Counted from the stretch's first letter, positions 10,010 through 19,355 are shown. The stretch: 37,348 nucleotides of DNA from Paucilactobacillus kaifaensis (GCF_005405145.1 NZ_BJDM01000017.1:1-37348); one strand, 5' to 3'. Translations and numbers: made by a program. Notes: generated by a model from the sequence alone, not told the origin.

Positions 10010-10038
10010 ATTATATGACATCGAACATCTTTTCGCAA
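10010..10038 (-). promoter_or_regulatory. uvrC promoter
   Basis: On the minus strand, TTGCGA (10033-10038), 17 bases, then a perfect TATAAT (10010-10015). The -35 box overlaps the T-run of the upstream glnQ terminator, so transcription stops and restarts within a few bases. Confidence 0.7.
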
Positions 10039-10074
10039 AAAAAACACTTCAATTCAGTTAGAATCAAAGTGTTT
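10036..10074 (-). terminator. Terminator of the ABC ATPase gene
   Basis: On the minus strand a stem of about 14 bp (outer arm AAACACTT / AAGTGTTT, inner arm with two G-U pairs) with loop TAACT runs into eight T. It lies 18 bases after the ATPase stop. Confidence 0.85.
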
Positions 10075-10091
10075 CATATTGAAACGAGCAA

Positions 10092-10838
10092 TTATGCTTG
10101 TAATACCTTTTCAAGAAAGTCTTTAGCCCGATCAGTTTGTGGATGATTGAAAAATGTATCTGGGTCGGCTGATTCTTGAATATATCCGTCAGCCATAAAC
10201 CAAATTTTGTCAGCCACACTCTTGGCAAAACCCATTTCGTGAGTAACAACTACCATCGTCATCCCATCATTAGCTAAGTCTTGCATTACCTTCAGAACTT
10301 CCCCAACCATTTCTGGATCTAATGCACTGGTTGGCTCATCAAACAACATTACTTCAGGATTCATTGCGAGAGCTCGAGCAATGGCAACCCGCTGCTGTTG
10401 CCCACCAGACAGACTAGTCGGATATGCATCAGCTTTTTCTGCTAAGCCAACCTTAGCCAATAAATCTTTAGCAATTTTGGTTGCTTGGTCATCATCCAAA
10501 TGTTTAACCTTGATTGGAGCCAATTTCAGGTTTTCAAGAACAGTCATATTAGGGAAAAGGTTGAAGCTTTGGAAAACCATCCCCATTTTTTCTCGTAACT
10601 CATTAACATGTTTTTCATCTAACGTAGTTAAATCTGTACCCTTAAATAATACTTGTCCGCCCGTTGGTTGTTCTAATAGATTTAGGCAACGTAAAAAAGT
10701 AGATTTACCCGCACCTGAAGGTCCAATAACGCAGATTACCTGACCTTTTTTTACATCCTCAGTAATATCTTTTAAAACAGCATTTTCACCAAATACTTTT
10801 TGTAATTTATTTACTTCAATCATTGTTTCGTTTTCCAT
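10092..10838 (-). CDS. glnQ: Amino acid ABC transporter ATP-binding protein (GlnQ type)
   Basis: A 248-residue ATPase of the polar amino acid uptake family. Walker A is GPSGAGKST (39-47), the Q-loop [12 protein letters not shown], the signature LSGGQQQR, Walker [14 protein letters not shown], and the switch histidine VVTHEM. All catalytic residues are intact. The gene stands alone between its own promoter and terminator, with no permease or binding protein nearby, so it must pair with a permease encoded elsewhere. The symbol marks the family; the substrate (glutamine, glutamate, cystine or other) cannot be read from the sequence. Confidence 0.88.
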   Translation of the reverse strand: MENETMIEVNKLQKVFGENAVLKDITEDVKKGQVICVIGPSGAGKSTFLRCLNLLEQPTGGQVLFKGTDLTTLDEKHVNELREKMGMVFQSFNLFPNMTVLENLKLAPIKVKHLDDDQATKIAKDLLAKVGLAEKADAYPTSLSGGQQQRVAIARALAMNPEVMLFDEPTSALDPEMVGEVLKVMQDLANDGMTMVVVTHEMGFAKSVADKIWFMADGYIQESADPDTFFNHPQTDRAKDFLEKVLQA

Positions 10839-10894
10839 GATATTTCCCCCTTGCCAGCCGCCATATTGGACGCGTGGTTATTTCAATGATGCTT

Positions 10895-10923
10895 ATTATA
10901 CTAGTAATTGTTTGTTTATGCAA
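10895..10923 (-). promoter_or_regulatory. Promoter of the ABC ATPase gene
   Basis: On the minus strand, TTGCAT (10918-10923), 17 bases, then a perfect TATAAT (10895-10900), about 57 bases before the start codon. Confidence 0.7.
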
Positions 10924-10988
10924 TGGTTTTTCATTTTTTATCCTATTTATGCATTTTACCCATCAATATACGGATCAAACTGTATATA

Positions 10989-11017
10989 TTTACAAAAATT
11001 GACAAACATGCTAGCAT
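10989..11017 (+). promoter_or_regulatory. Promoter of the 52-residue microprotein
   Basis: TTTACA (10989-10994), 17 bases, then TAGCAT (11012-11017) with an upstream TGC giving an extended -10. The microprotein ATG is 45 bases further on. Confidence 0.65.
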
Positions 11018-11061
11018 AGGGACAACTTAAACTAGCAAGATTCGATGAAAGGAATGATTAT

Positions 11062-11220
11062 ATGGGACTCATTGTCCGTCGTGAACTTAATTTAGAAAAA
11101 CTATTCGATGATTTCGCTGTTGACCCAAAGAAAAAGGCCCCAAAACAGCCTGAACGAAAAGATAAGGATGATCAGAAACAACCAACTGACCAAAACAAAC
11201 ATGATGAAGCAAAAAAATAA
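11062..11220 (+). CDS. 52-residue charged microprotein (SPJ_0845-like)
   Basis: A small complete gene that length-limited gene callers miss. It begins MGLIVRRELNLEKLFDDFAV and ends in a Lys/Asp/Gln-rich tail (KDKDDQKQ, DEAKK). AAAGGAA lies upstream of the ATG, an extended -10 promoter precedes it, and a strong terminator begins at its stop codon. The N-terminal pattern (MGL...R...LEK.FD.FAV.P) recalls the SPJ_0845 family of short proteins known from streptococci and lactobacilli, from memory rather than a search. No signal peptide or membrane segment; the tail is probably disordered. Function unknown. It is divergent from glnQ and convergent with the MazG-like gene. Confidence 0.75.
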   Translation: MGLIVRRELNLEKLFDDFAVDPKKKAPKQPERKDKDDQKQPTDQNKHDEAKK

Positions 11221-11258
11221 AGGAGCTCTGACAATAATTTTGTCATAGCTCCTTTTTT
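11219..11258. terminator. Two-way terminator between the microprotein and the MazG-like gene
   Basis: AGGAGCT / AGCTCCT forms the outer stem and TGACAA / TTGTCA the inner one, with a single C-T mismatch between. Plus side: TTTTTT. Minus side: TTTATTTTTTT. It can end both converging transcripts. Confidence 0.88.
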
Positions 11259-11261
11259 GTT

Positions 11262-11555
11262 TTAATTTTGATATCCATCTGGATAGCGGTCATTTAAAAT
11301 ATCGATATTTGTTTTAGCAATTTCATCAAATGGAATATTAGCCCATTGAGCAACCTGAGATAAGTACCACAGTACATCTCCCATTTCATGCACTAATTCA
11401 TCTCGATCTAATTTTTGACCACGGAAAGTATAATTTTTAACTAGATCAACTACTTGTCCAGTCTCACCGGCTAGCCCAAGTGCACAGTTGGTTAATACCT
11501 GTTCATTACCATAAAGGGTCCGATTCGCTGCTTTTTGATAGTCATTAAACTCCAT
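11262..11555 (-). CDS. MazG-like nucleotide pyrophosphohydrolase
   Basis: A 97-residue all-alpha NTP pyrophosphatase of the short MazG-like type, expected to remove abnormal nucleotides. The metal-binding pattern EXXE-EXXD is seen as E31-T-G-Q34 and E57-M-G-D60, so the second Glu of the first half is Gln here, from a CAA codon. The rest (NCALGLAGE, DVLWYLSQ) fits the family well. The start abuts the engB stop (shared base region), so the two are translationally coupled. Activity may be weak or lost if Glu34 is essential in this subgroup. Confidence 0.85.
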   Translation of the reverse strand: MEFNDYQKAANRTLYGNEQVLTNCALGLAGETGQVVDLVKNYTFRGQKLDRDELVHEMGDVLWYLSQVAQWANIPFDEIAKTNIDILNDRYPDGYQN

Positions 11556-12151
11556 TATTCATTTCCTCCGATTTGAGTTTCAATCCACTGCCAGACATCT
11601 TCTTTTCCTAGCTTTGTTTGGGCTGAGAAAGTGATTAAGGGCGTTTGGGTTTGTTTTAATCCCAATGTTTTAGTAATTAAACTTGTCTGCCGGTTGCGCA
11701 CACCTGGCTTAATCTTATCGATCTTGGTAGCAACAATTAAAGTTGGAATATCATAATATTGTAACCACTGGTACATTGACACATCATCATCAGAAGGTGC
11801 ATGACGACCATCAACTAACTGTATAACTCCCTTTAATGTTTGACGTTCAGATAAATAAGTTTCAATCATCGTCCCAAATTTAGCACGCTCTTGTTTGGAC
11901 ACTTTGGCGTAACCATAGCCTGGTACGTCGACAAAATAAAGCTGATGTTCTACTTCATAAAAATTAAGCGTTCGTGTCTTTCCCGGTTGACTGGAGGTGC
12001 GGGCATAGCTTCTTCGGTTGATTAATGTATTCGTCAACGAAGATTTACCCACGTTTGAACGCCCCACCAACCCGATTTCTGGCAATCCAGTTGTCGGATA
12101 TTGAGTTGGTGAAACAGCACTCATCACCAATTGCACTTCTTGAACTTCCAT
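11555..12151 (-). CDS. engB: Ribosome biogenesis GTP-binding protein EngB (YsxC)
   Basis: A 198-residue GTPase needed for 50S subunit assembly. G1 is GRSNVGKSS (30-38), the switch region TRTLNFYE, G3 DVPGYGYAKV, G4 ATKIDK. The open frame extends four codons to a TTG at 12163, but that TTG overlaps the ribosome binding site; GGAGG lies 5 bases before the ATG at 12151, which gives the family's normal N-terminus (MEVQEVQLV). It follows clpX, as in many Firmicutes, separated by a terminator. Confidence 0.95.
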   Translation of the reverse strand: MEVQEVQLVMSAVSPTQYPTTGLPEIGLVGRSNVGKSSLTNTLINRRSYARTSSQPGKTRTLNFYEVEHQLYFVDVPGYGYAKVSKQERAKFGTMIETYLSERQTLKGVIQLVDGRHAPSDDDVSMYQWLQYYDIPTLIVATKIDKIKPGVRNRQTSLITKTLGLKQTQTPLITFSAQTKLGKEDVWQWIETQIGGNE

Positions 12152-12221
12152 AATGACCTCCAAATTAATTCACTTTGTTTATTTTAACAAACATATTCAC
12201 TCAGTGGATAACATTTATATT

Positions 12222-12276
12222 AAAAAAAGCTCCGTTAACCTCGATTCCAGTTAGAATCATTGTTAACAGAGCTTTT
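12222..12276 (-). terminator. Terminator of clpX
   Basis: On the minus strand a long three-part stem: AAAAAGCTC / GAGCTTTTT, GTTAAC / GTTAAC, and an apical GATTC / GAATC, followed by a run of seven T. It lies 12 bases after the clpX stop. Confidence 0.85.
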
Positions 12277-12288
12277 TAGGTTACAAAA

Positions 12289-13539
12289 CTAAGATGCCTT
12301 CTCTTTCAAAACATATTCAGGTTCTGCATGTTTGTTGACACTGCGTTTATTGATAATTACTTTTTGAACGTCCTTGCGGCTCGGTAAATCGAACATTACA
12401 TCACGCATGACGTCTTCAATAATAGAACGCAGACCACGGGCACCAGTATCCCGATTAATAGCTAGATGAGCCATTGCCTTCAAAGCGCCATCAGTAAACT
12501 CAAGTTCAGAATCATCAATTCGAATTAATTTCTGGTACTGTTTAACAAGCGCATTCCTTGGTTCAGTTAAAATACGAACCAAGTCATTTTCATCAAGTTT
12601 TTGTAGCGCAGTCAAAATTGGTAATCGACCAATAAATTCAGGAATCAACCCAAACTGTAACAAATCCTCTGGAACAACATGTTGCAAGATATTCTTCTCG
12701 TTAACTTCATCAATTTCACGTGAGTTAGAACCAAACCCAATTGTTTTGTCTCCAAGACGTTCCTTAACAATCGTTTCAATGCCATCAAAAGCCCCACCAA
12801 CGATGAATAAGATATTCTTAGTATTAACCTGAATAAACTCTTGTTGAGGATGTTTACGACCACCCTGTGGTGGAACATTTGCAATTGTTCCTTCTAGGAT
12901 CTTCAACAGTGCTTGCTGAACCCCTTCACCGGATACATCGCGCGTAATCGAAACATTTTCACTCTTCTTGGCAATTTTATCGATTTCATCGATATAAATA
13001 ATACCCTTTTCGGCGCGATCAACATCATAATCAGCTGCTTGTAACAATTTCAAAATAATATTTTCAACATCTTCACCCACATAACCAGCCTCGGTTAAAG
13101 TTGTTGCATCCGCAATGGCAAACGGAACGTTCAAAATGCGAGCAAGTGATTGAGCTAAATACGTCTTTCCAGACCCAGTTGGTCCAATTAAACTAATATT
13201 ACTTTTTTGTAATTCAGTTTCATCATTATCTTTTTGATCTGCAGCTTCGTTTACTCGTTTATAGTGATTGTAAACTGCGACTGATAGAGTTTTCTTAGCA
13301 TCCTCTTGACCGATAACGTAGTCGTTTAATTTGGTAACGATATCAGCTGGAGTAGGCACATCCAATAATGCTTGGGCTGAATCTTCAGCGATCTCTTCAT
13401 CAATAATTTCCTTGCACAAATCGATACACTCGTTACAAATATAAACACCTGGTCCGGCAACAATTTTTTTTACCTGATCTTGTGACTTCCCACAAAAAGA
13501 ACAGTTAACAGATTCCATATCATTGGTATCTTCAAACAT
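12289..13539 (-). CDS. clpX: ClpXP protease ATP-binding subunit ClpX
   Basis: A 416-residue AAA+ unfoldase that feeds substrates to ClpP. The N-terminal C4 zinc-binding domain has CSFCGKS and CNECIDLC. Walker A is [12 protein letters not shown] (about 118-129), Walker [14 protein letters not shown], the pore loop GYVGEDVE, the ClpP-docking loop region contains IGFGS, and the sensor 2 motif is GARGLRSI. Complete and normal in length. It sits just downstream of tig, as in Bacillus, but with a terminator between the two. Confidence 0.97.
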   Translation of the reverse strand: MFEDTNDMESVNCSFCGKSQDQVKKIVAGPGVYICNECIDLCKEIIDEEIAEDSAQALLDVPTPADIVTKLNDYVIGQEDAKKTLSVAVYNHYKRVNEAADQKDNDETELQKSNISLIGPTGSGKTYLAQSLARILNVPFAIADATTLTEAGYVGEDVENIILKLLQAADYDVDRAEKGIIYIDEIDKIAKKSENVSITRDVSGEGVQQALLKILEGTIANVPPQGGRKHPQQEFIQVNTKNILFIVGGAFDGIETIVKERLGDKTIGFGSNSREIDEVNEKNILQHVVPEDLLQFGLIPEFIGRLPILTALQKLDENDLVRILTEPRNALVKQYQKLIRIDDSELEFTDGALKAMAHLAINRDTGARGLRSIIEDVMRDVMFDLPSRKDVQKVIINKRSVNKHAEPEYVLKEKAS

Positions 13540-13570
13540 TTATTGCGACCTCCTAATAAGTACTGTGAGT

Positions 13571-13579
13571 ATCATAGCA
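13571..13579 (-). promoter_or_regulatory. clpX promoter (extended -10)
   Basis: On the minus strand TGC-TATGAT lies 31 bases before the clpX ATG. No clear -35 is visible, so it depends on the extended -10. I see no CtsR or CIRCE operator. Confidence 0.5.
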
Positions 13580-13619
13580 GAAAGACCAATTAAATACGAA
13601 TAATTGACTCATCCTTAAT

Positions 13620-13655
13620 AAAAAAATGTTCAATCGAATAGATTGGACATTTTTT
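13620..13655 (-). terminator. Terminator of tig
   Basis: On the minus strand a stem AAAAAATGT-C-CAATC / GATTG-A-ACATTTTTT with loop TATTC ends in seven T, 20 bases past the tig stop. Confidence 0.8.
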
Positions 13656-13674
13656 GACTGCACTTACTTAAATA

Positions 13675-15003
13675 CTAATCCTTGTCTGTTTCTTTGGCAC
13701 TCTTTTTAGCAGCAGCTTTTTCTTGTTTAGCAGAATCTGTTACCAAGTCAACAGCCTTTTTAACAGCAATATCATGCGCGAGCATATCAGGAGTTAAAGC
13801 CTTTGAAACAGCGTCTTCTTCCATTCCATACTGTTGTGCTAAGTCTTTAATTTCTGCATCAATTTCTTCTTGGGATGGTTTAATATTTTCAGCTTCCACA
13901 ATTGCTTCCAAAACTAAGTTAGTCTTAACACGACGCTCTGCATCTTCAGCAAATTGTTTTTGCAAGTCTTCTTGTTTTGTCCCAGTAATCTGGAAATACA
14001 TCTCTGGATTAATCCCTTGTTGTTGCATATTAGCCAAATATTGTTGCATTTGACGATTAGTATCGTCATCCAACATTGCTTGTGGGATTTCTTTGATCTC
14101 TGAATTATCAACAGCCTGTGCAATTGCAGCCTCTTCGATTGCATCGTGAGCAGCTGTTTCCTTTTGTTCCTTAAGTTGTTCCTTAGTCTTAGTCTTTAAC
14201 TCTTCTAAAGAATCAACATCTTCATCAACATCCTTAGCGAATTCATCATCTAACTTAGGAAGTTGTTGCTCTTTAACTTCATGAATTGTAACCTTAAAGA
14301 TTGCTTCTTTGCCTTGCAAATCTTTTGCTTGGTAATCTTCCGGGAAAGTAACCTTAACATCGACATTTTCGTCTGCTTTATGACCAATCAATTGATCCTC
14401 AAAACCTGGAATAAATGAATTTGAACCTAATTCAAGAGAATAATTATCGGCACTACCACCATCAAACTTCTCGCCATCAACTGAACCTTCGTAGTCAATC
14501 ACGACAGTATCACCTTTAGCAGCAGCCTTATCTTCTTTGAGAACTAATTCAGCTTGTTGCTGACGTTTCTTTTCAAGTTCTGCATCAACATCTTTAACTA
14601 ATACCCGAGTACTTTGCTTTGGTACAGTTAAACCTTTATATTCACCTAACTTAACATCAGGTTTTACCGTAACAACAGCCTTCAATACCCAAGGCTGATC
14701 TTTTTCCATACTGTCAACATCTAATTGAGGTTGATCAACTGGATCGATACCAGCTTCTTTAATTGCAGCTTCATAAGCCTCTGGCAGGACAATATTTAGT
14801 GCATCCTGATAAAGTGCTTCTTCACCATACATTTGATTAAAAATTTGGCGTGGAATTCTGCCCTTACGAAAGCCTGGAACAGTCAAAGTCTTCTTTGTCT
14901 TAGCGAAGGCTTGGTCAATTCCTTTCTTAATTGTGTCGACATCAATATCGAATGTTAATGTCCCTTTGTTGGTATCGCCATCGCGTTCCCATTTTGCTGA
15001 CAT
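13675..15003 (-). CDS. tig: Trigger factor (ribosome-bound chaperone and prolyl isomerase)
   Basis: A 442-residue chaperone that binds nascent chains at the ribosome exit. The N-terminal domain carries the ribosome-binding signature GFRKGRIPR (about 44-52). The FKBP-type isomerase domain spans about 160-245 ([17 protein letters not shown]), followed by the long helical C-terminal arms and a Lys-rich tail. ATG start with GGAGG upstream. It has its own promoter, inside a striking inverted repeat. Confidence 0.96.
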   Translation of the reverse strand: MSAKWERDGDTNKGTLTFDIDVDTIKKGIDQAFAKTKKTLTVPGFRKGRIPRQIFNQMYGEEALYQDALNIVLPEAYEAAIKEAGIDPVDQPQLDVDSMEKDQPWVLKAVVTVKPDVKLGEYKGLTVPKQSTRVLVKDVDAELEKKRQQQAELVLKEDKAAAKGDTVVIDYEGSVDGEKFDGGSADNYSLELGSNSFIPGFEDQLIGHKADENVDVKVTFPEDYQAKDLQGKEAIFKVTIHEVKEQQLPKLDDEFAKDVDEDVDSLEELKTKTKEQLKEQKETAAHDAIEEAAIAQAVDNSEIKEIPQAMLDDDTNRQMQQYLANMQQQGINPEMYFQITGTKQEDLQKQFAEDAERRVKTNLVLEAIVEAENIKPSQEEIDAEIKDLAQQYGMEEDAVSKALTPDMLAHDIAVKKAVDLVTDSAKQEKAAAKKSAKETDKD

Positions 15004-15060
15004 TTTATTTCCTCCATAACAGTACTAAATTATTAAATGCTTGCTTTTGCATACCTAACT

Positions 15061-15089
15061 AGTTTAACGTAAGCGACTCAAATTGTAAA
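15061..15089 (-). promoter_or_regulatory. tig promoter inside a 13-bp inverted repeat
   Basis: On the minus strand TTTACA (15084-15089), 17 bases, then TAAACT (15061-15066). Two 13-base arms, GTTTAACGTRAGC, at 15062-15074 and 15095-15107 in opposite orientation, bracket the -35; the nearer arm overlaps the -10. The arms differ at one base. Confidence 0.5.
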
Positions 15090-15121
15090 CATCTGCTCAC
15101 GTTAAACTTTTTGTATGTATG

Positions 15122-15160
15122 AAAAAAAGGCTGGCAAGAATAACTTACCAAGCCTTTTTA
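15122..15160 (-). terminator. Terminator of tuf
   Basis: On the minus strand AAAAAGGCT...GG.AAG pairs with CTT.CC.AGCCTTTTT around loop TTATT, with one bulged T, and runs into seven T. It starts 20 bases after the tuf stop. Confidence 0.85.
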
Positions 15161-15180
15161 TCGGACTAAAGTTTTATAAA

Positions 15181-16371
<1,191 letters not shown>

Positions 16372-16405
16372 TAATGAAACCCTCCTGTTATTTTTACAAG
16401 AATAA

Positions 16406-16432
16406 TGTCAGCCACTAGGCAGCAGGCTGACA
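16406..16432 (-). ncRNA. 5' leader hairpin of tuf mRNA
   Basis: TGTCAGCC (16406-16413) pairs perfectly with GGCTGACA (16425-16432) around an 11-base loop. No T-run follows, so it is not a terminator. It begins about 8 bases from the start point predicted for the nearer promoter and ends 34 bases before the ATG, leaving the GGAGG free. A 5'-terminal stem of this kind commonly protects mRNA from 5' decay; that role is inferred. Confidence 0.5.
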
Positions 16433-16446
16433 CACCTTTAAAATAG

Positions 16447-16474
16447 ATTATACTACTTCCCCTTGATAATTCAA
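16447..16474 (-). promoter_or_regulatory. tuf promoter P2 (near)
   Basis: On the minus strand TTGAAT (16469-16474), 16 bases, then a perfect TATAAT (16447-16452). Confidence 0.6.
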
Positions 16475-16511
16475 AGCCCAGCAAAGGCTGTTTCAAGAAG
16501 AATCCTAAACT

Positions 16512-16540
16512 ATTATATATAGTGTGCCTTGATTTGTAAA
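16512..16540 (-). promoter_or_regulatory. tuf promoter P1 (far)
   Basis: On the minus strand TTTACA (16535-16540), 17 bases, then a perfect TATAAT (16512-16517), 65 bases upstream of P2. Confidence 0.65.
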
Positions 16541-16583
16541 CATTTATTACTCATCAGGCGCAAAAAAATAAATTTTTATTAGG

Positions 16584-17525
16584 TTAATTTTCAATATTTT
16601 GCAGTAATTCTTCATTTAGGGCAGCTAAATGCGCCTGCCACTTTAATATTTCGTTGGTTGTTTTGTTCTCAACAATCGTTTTACCTGCCGTTTTATCAAT
16701 TGCAACTTGCGCCCATAATTTTGCGTCAGTAACTACATGATCAATTAATGGATAGCAAAATGCCATTTGTAATTGAAATTCTTGTTCTAACATTTGAAGC
16801 GTAATGGGATCACTTTGACCTAACTGATGTTCAAATTGAGCCGAAACACTTACTACTTGTTTAATTTCACTTACTGGCATCAATTTTGAACAGTCAATTT
16901 CATGCTCCTGCTGATCCAGCCAATACAATTTGACAGTTTCATTAAACCCTAGTCGCTGCAAAACTTGTAAGATACTTGATCGAATCAGCGGATTAGTAAA
17001 TGGATCTCGTAATAAGAATTTTGCGCCCATCACATATTGATTTAATGGTAACTGGTAGGCCAGTTCGAAGCGCCGCTTTTGTTCTATAAAATTCTCATCA
17101 CCAAGATGATAAAATTGGCGAGTAATCGTTTTAATCGTTGCACCCATTTTTTCTAAATCGTTTTTTTCTTGGTCCTCAATTTCAGCCTGTGCTACCATCT
17201 GCCACTGTGATTTTTGACTCAACAATGCAAATTGGCGGGCAATAATGAATTGATGATTATGCAGCAACAGTGAAATCATCAATCTATATAACGATTCTGT
17301 GGCCAAATAGCTAGTTTGATGTTCACTAGCATACTGTTGTGCCAGCTTATACTGTTTATCCATATATAAAGCCTCAACCAATAATTGGCCAATTTCAATA
17401 TTTTCACTCTCTTGATAAAGCCGTTCAAGAATCATGCTAGCCGAGCTCCAACTTTCATTTTGTAATAATTTTTTAGCCTTAGCCAATTGTTTTATTTGGT
17501 CAGTTGTTAAATCGCTGTTCATCAT
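16584..17525 (-). CDS. TPR-like helical protein of unknown function
   Basis: A 313-residue protein that is almost all helix, with tetratricopeptide-like pairs in the first half (AKKLLQNESWSSASMILERLYQE, LLVEALYMDKQYKLAQQYASEH, LMISLLLHNHQFIIARQFALL). No membrane segment or catalytic motif. It follows rnjB on the same strand with a 92-base gap and precedes tuf; this position is shared with other lactobacilli. A role as an adaptor is possible but not shown. The sequence opens with two ATG codons, and GGGAGG serves either. Confidence 0.75.
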   Translation of the reverse strand: MMNSDLTTDQIKQLAKAKKLLQNESWSSASMILERLYQESENIEIGQLLVEALYMDKQYKLAQQYASEHQTSYLATESLYRLMISLLLHNHQFIIARQFALLSQKSQWQMVAQAEIEDQEKNDLEKMGATIKTITRQFYHLGDENFIEQKRRFELAYQLPLNQYVMGAKFLLRDPFTNPLIRSSILQVLQRLGFNETVKLYWLDQQEHEIDCSKLMPVSEIKQVVSVSAQFEHQLGQSDPITLQMLEQEFQLQMAFCYPLIDHVVTDAKLWAQVAIDKTAGKTIVENKTTNEILKWQAHLAALNEELLQNIEN

Positions 17526-17617
17526 TATACCTCCCTACTAATTACTAAATAAGAGCATAACCCCTAACATGGTCATAATTCGCATGTCATTTGCTATACT
17601 CTTAAATCACAATTAAT

Positions 17618-19336
17618 TTAGTTTTCCTGATCTTGCTCTTGTTTCTTTTTCTTATTCATTTTACGTGCATGCTGATTAACTTCCATAATTACAGGTAAAA
17701 TAACCGGATGGCGCTTAGTTTGTTCAAACAAGAATCGATTTAGTTTATCTCGCACATCTTGTTTTAGGTGGCCCCAATCAAATTCTTTATTATCTAAATT
17801 ATCTTGGACTGTCTCTTCCACCAATTTAGCACTTTGACTCATCAATTCTCGGTTCGTTTTAACAAATACGAAACCGCGCGAAGTTATCTTAGGTTGGGCC
17901 ACAATCTTTTTCTTGCGACGATCAATAGTGACAACTACTACAAAAATACCATCTTCCGCCAACACACGGCGATCACGCAAGACAATATTACCAATGTCAC
18001 CAATTCCAGTTCCATCAATCATGGTATCTCCGACTTCAACTTTTTGACCTAAATGCATTATTTCACCATCGTAATTCACTACATCTCCCTTGGAAGTAAT
18101 GAAAATATGGTCAGCCGCAATTCCGACTTCTTTGGCTAGTTTTGCATGTGTATTTAGTAGTCGATACTCTCCTTGAACCGGAATAAAATACTGTGGTCTC
18201 ATAAAGTTAAGCATCAACTGCAGGTCATTTTGACTGGCATGACCAGATGGTTGAAGATCATCAGAAATAGCCTTAACCTGTGCACCAGATCGATAAATCA
18301 TGTCACGCGTTTTTTGCACAGCGGTTTCCATAGCATGAGATGGTGTCGTAGTAATGAAAGCCAAGTCAGACTCGTTTAATTGAACATCTTTATCTTCACC
18401 AGTAGCCATCCGTTGCAACGATTTAATCGGTTCACCCATTTTGCCAGTTTCCAAAATTACAACTTGCTCTGGATTTAATTCCTTAGCAGCTTTGAAGTCA
18501 ATCAATAAATCCTCATCCGGTAAGTGTAGTTTTCCAAGTGAAAGTGCAGTTTTGACAATCTTTTCTAAGTCATGGCCAGACAAGACCACTTTTCGTTCTA
18601 CTGTCGCTGCCGCATCAAAAATTTGTTGAATTCGCAAAATATTTGAAGCAACACTAGCCACTACAATCCGTCCATTAGTATACTTAAATGTCTCTAAGAT
18701 ATAAGCACCAATATCTTTTTCACGCTCACTTTGACCAGTATTTTCGGCACCCGCTGAATCACTTAATAATGCCAGGACACCTTGACTTCCAACCTCTGCT
18801 AATCGTGCTAAATCGGTTTTGTAACCGTCTGTTGCTGTTTGGTCAAATTTGAAATCACCAGTATAAACAATATTTCCTTCTTGTGTTTTTAAAACAATTC
18901 CAAGTGTCTCCGGGATAGAGTGAGTTGTCTTAAAAAACGAAACCGTAACATTACCAAAATCAATTTCAGTTTCTGAATCCACAACATGAAAGTCATCAAA
19001 CTTGCTAACCTTATCGTTAGCTTCAACGTTTAACTTTGCTAGTGAAATTGTCATTTCAGAACCAAAAACTGGCACTTTAAACTCATCTAAAAAATAAGGT
19101 AAAGCACCAATTGCGTCAGCATGGCCATGAGTTAAAAAGACCCCAACAACCCGATCAGCATGTTCGCGCAAATAGCTCCAGTCTGGAATAACAACATCAA
19201 TTCCAAGCAATTCATTTTCTGGATATTTTAATCCACAGTCTAAAATAAATATTTGTTCATCAACTTCGACTGCATACATATTTTTTCCATTTTCACGAAC
19301 TCCGCCAAATGGAATGATATTTATATTACTACTCAT
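17618..19336 (-). CDS. rnjB: Ribonuclease J2 (RNase J family)
   Basis: A 572-residue beta-lactamase/beta-CASP RNase that partners RNase J1 in mRNA decay and RNA maturation in Firmicutes. The order is NIIPFGGVRENGKNMY, the metal motif at 68-75, TTHSIPE, YTGDFKFDQT, the beta-CASP domain, SGHASQNDL, then a C-terminal domain. The metal motif reads THGHADA (His70, His72, Asp74, Ala75): the last His of HxHxDH is Ala, so one metal ligand is missing, as expected of the poorly active J2 branch. Position just after dapA is the same as for rnjB in Bacillus, which supports J2 over J1. Confidence 0.92.
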   Translation of the reverse strand: MSSNINIIPFGGVRENGKNMYAVEVDEQIFILDCGLKYPENELLGIDVVIPDWSYLREHADRVVGVFLTHGHADAIGALPYFLDEFKVPVFGSEMTISLAKLNVEANDKVSKFDDFHVVDSETEIDFGNVTVSFFKTTHSIPETLGIVLKTQEGNIVYTGDFKFDQTATDGYKTDLARLAEVGSQGVLALLSDSAGAENTGQSEREKDIGAYILETFKYTNGRIVVASVASNILRIQQIFDAAATVERKVVLSGHDLEKIVKTALSLGKLHLPDEDLLIDFKAAKELNPEQVVILETGKMGEPIKSLQRMATGEDKDVQLNESDLAFITTTPSHAMETAVQKTRDMIYRSGAQVKAISDDLQPSGHASQNDLQLMLNFMRPQYFIPVQGEYRLLNTHAKLAKEVGIAADHIFITSKGDVVNYDGEIMHLGQKVEVGDTMIDGTGIGDIGNIVLRDRRVLAEDGIFVVVVTIDRRKKKIVAQPKITSRGFVFVKTNRELMSQSAKLVEETVQDNLDNKEFDWGHLKQDVRDKLNRFLFEQTKRHPVILPVIMEVNQHARKMNKKKKQEQDQEN

Positions 19337-19355
19337 TATGTCACCTTGAATCTTT

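Noticed and set aside
12151-12163. TTG at 12163 as the start of engB.
   Set aside because: It overlaps the GGAGG that serves the ATG at 12151, and would add four residues not expected in the family.
10055-12259. The 12-mer CAGTTAGAATCA lies in the loop region of both the glnQ (10055) and clpX (12248) terminators.
   Set aside because: Dozens of shared 12-mers are expected by chance in a window of this size, and other terminators here have different loops.
13540-13620. CtsR or CIRCE operator in front of clpX.
   Set aside because: No tandem GGTCAAA heptads and no TTAGCACTC/GAGTGCTAA pair are present.
17618-19336. Calling this gene RNase J1.
   Set aside because: The HxHxDH motif is broken and the gene follows dapA, the position of rnjB in Bacillus.
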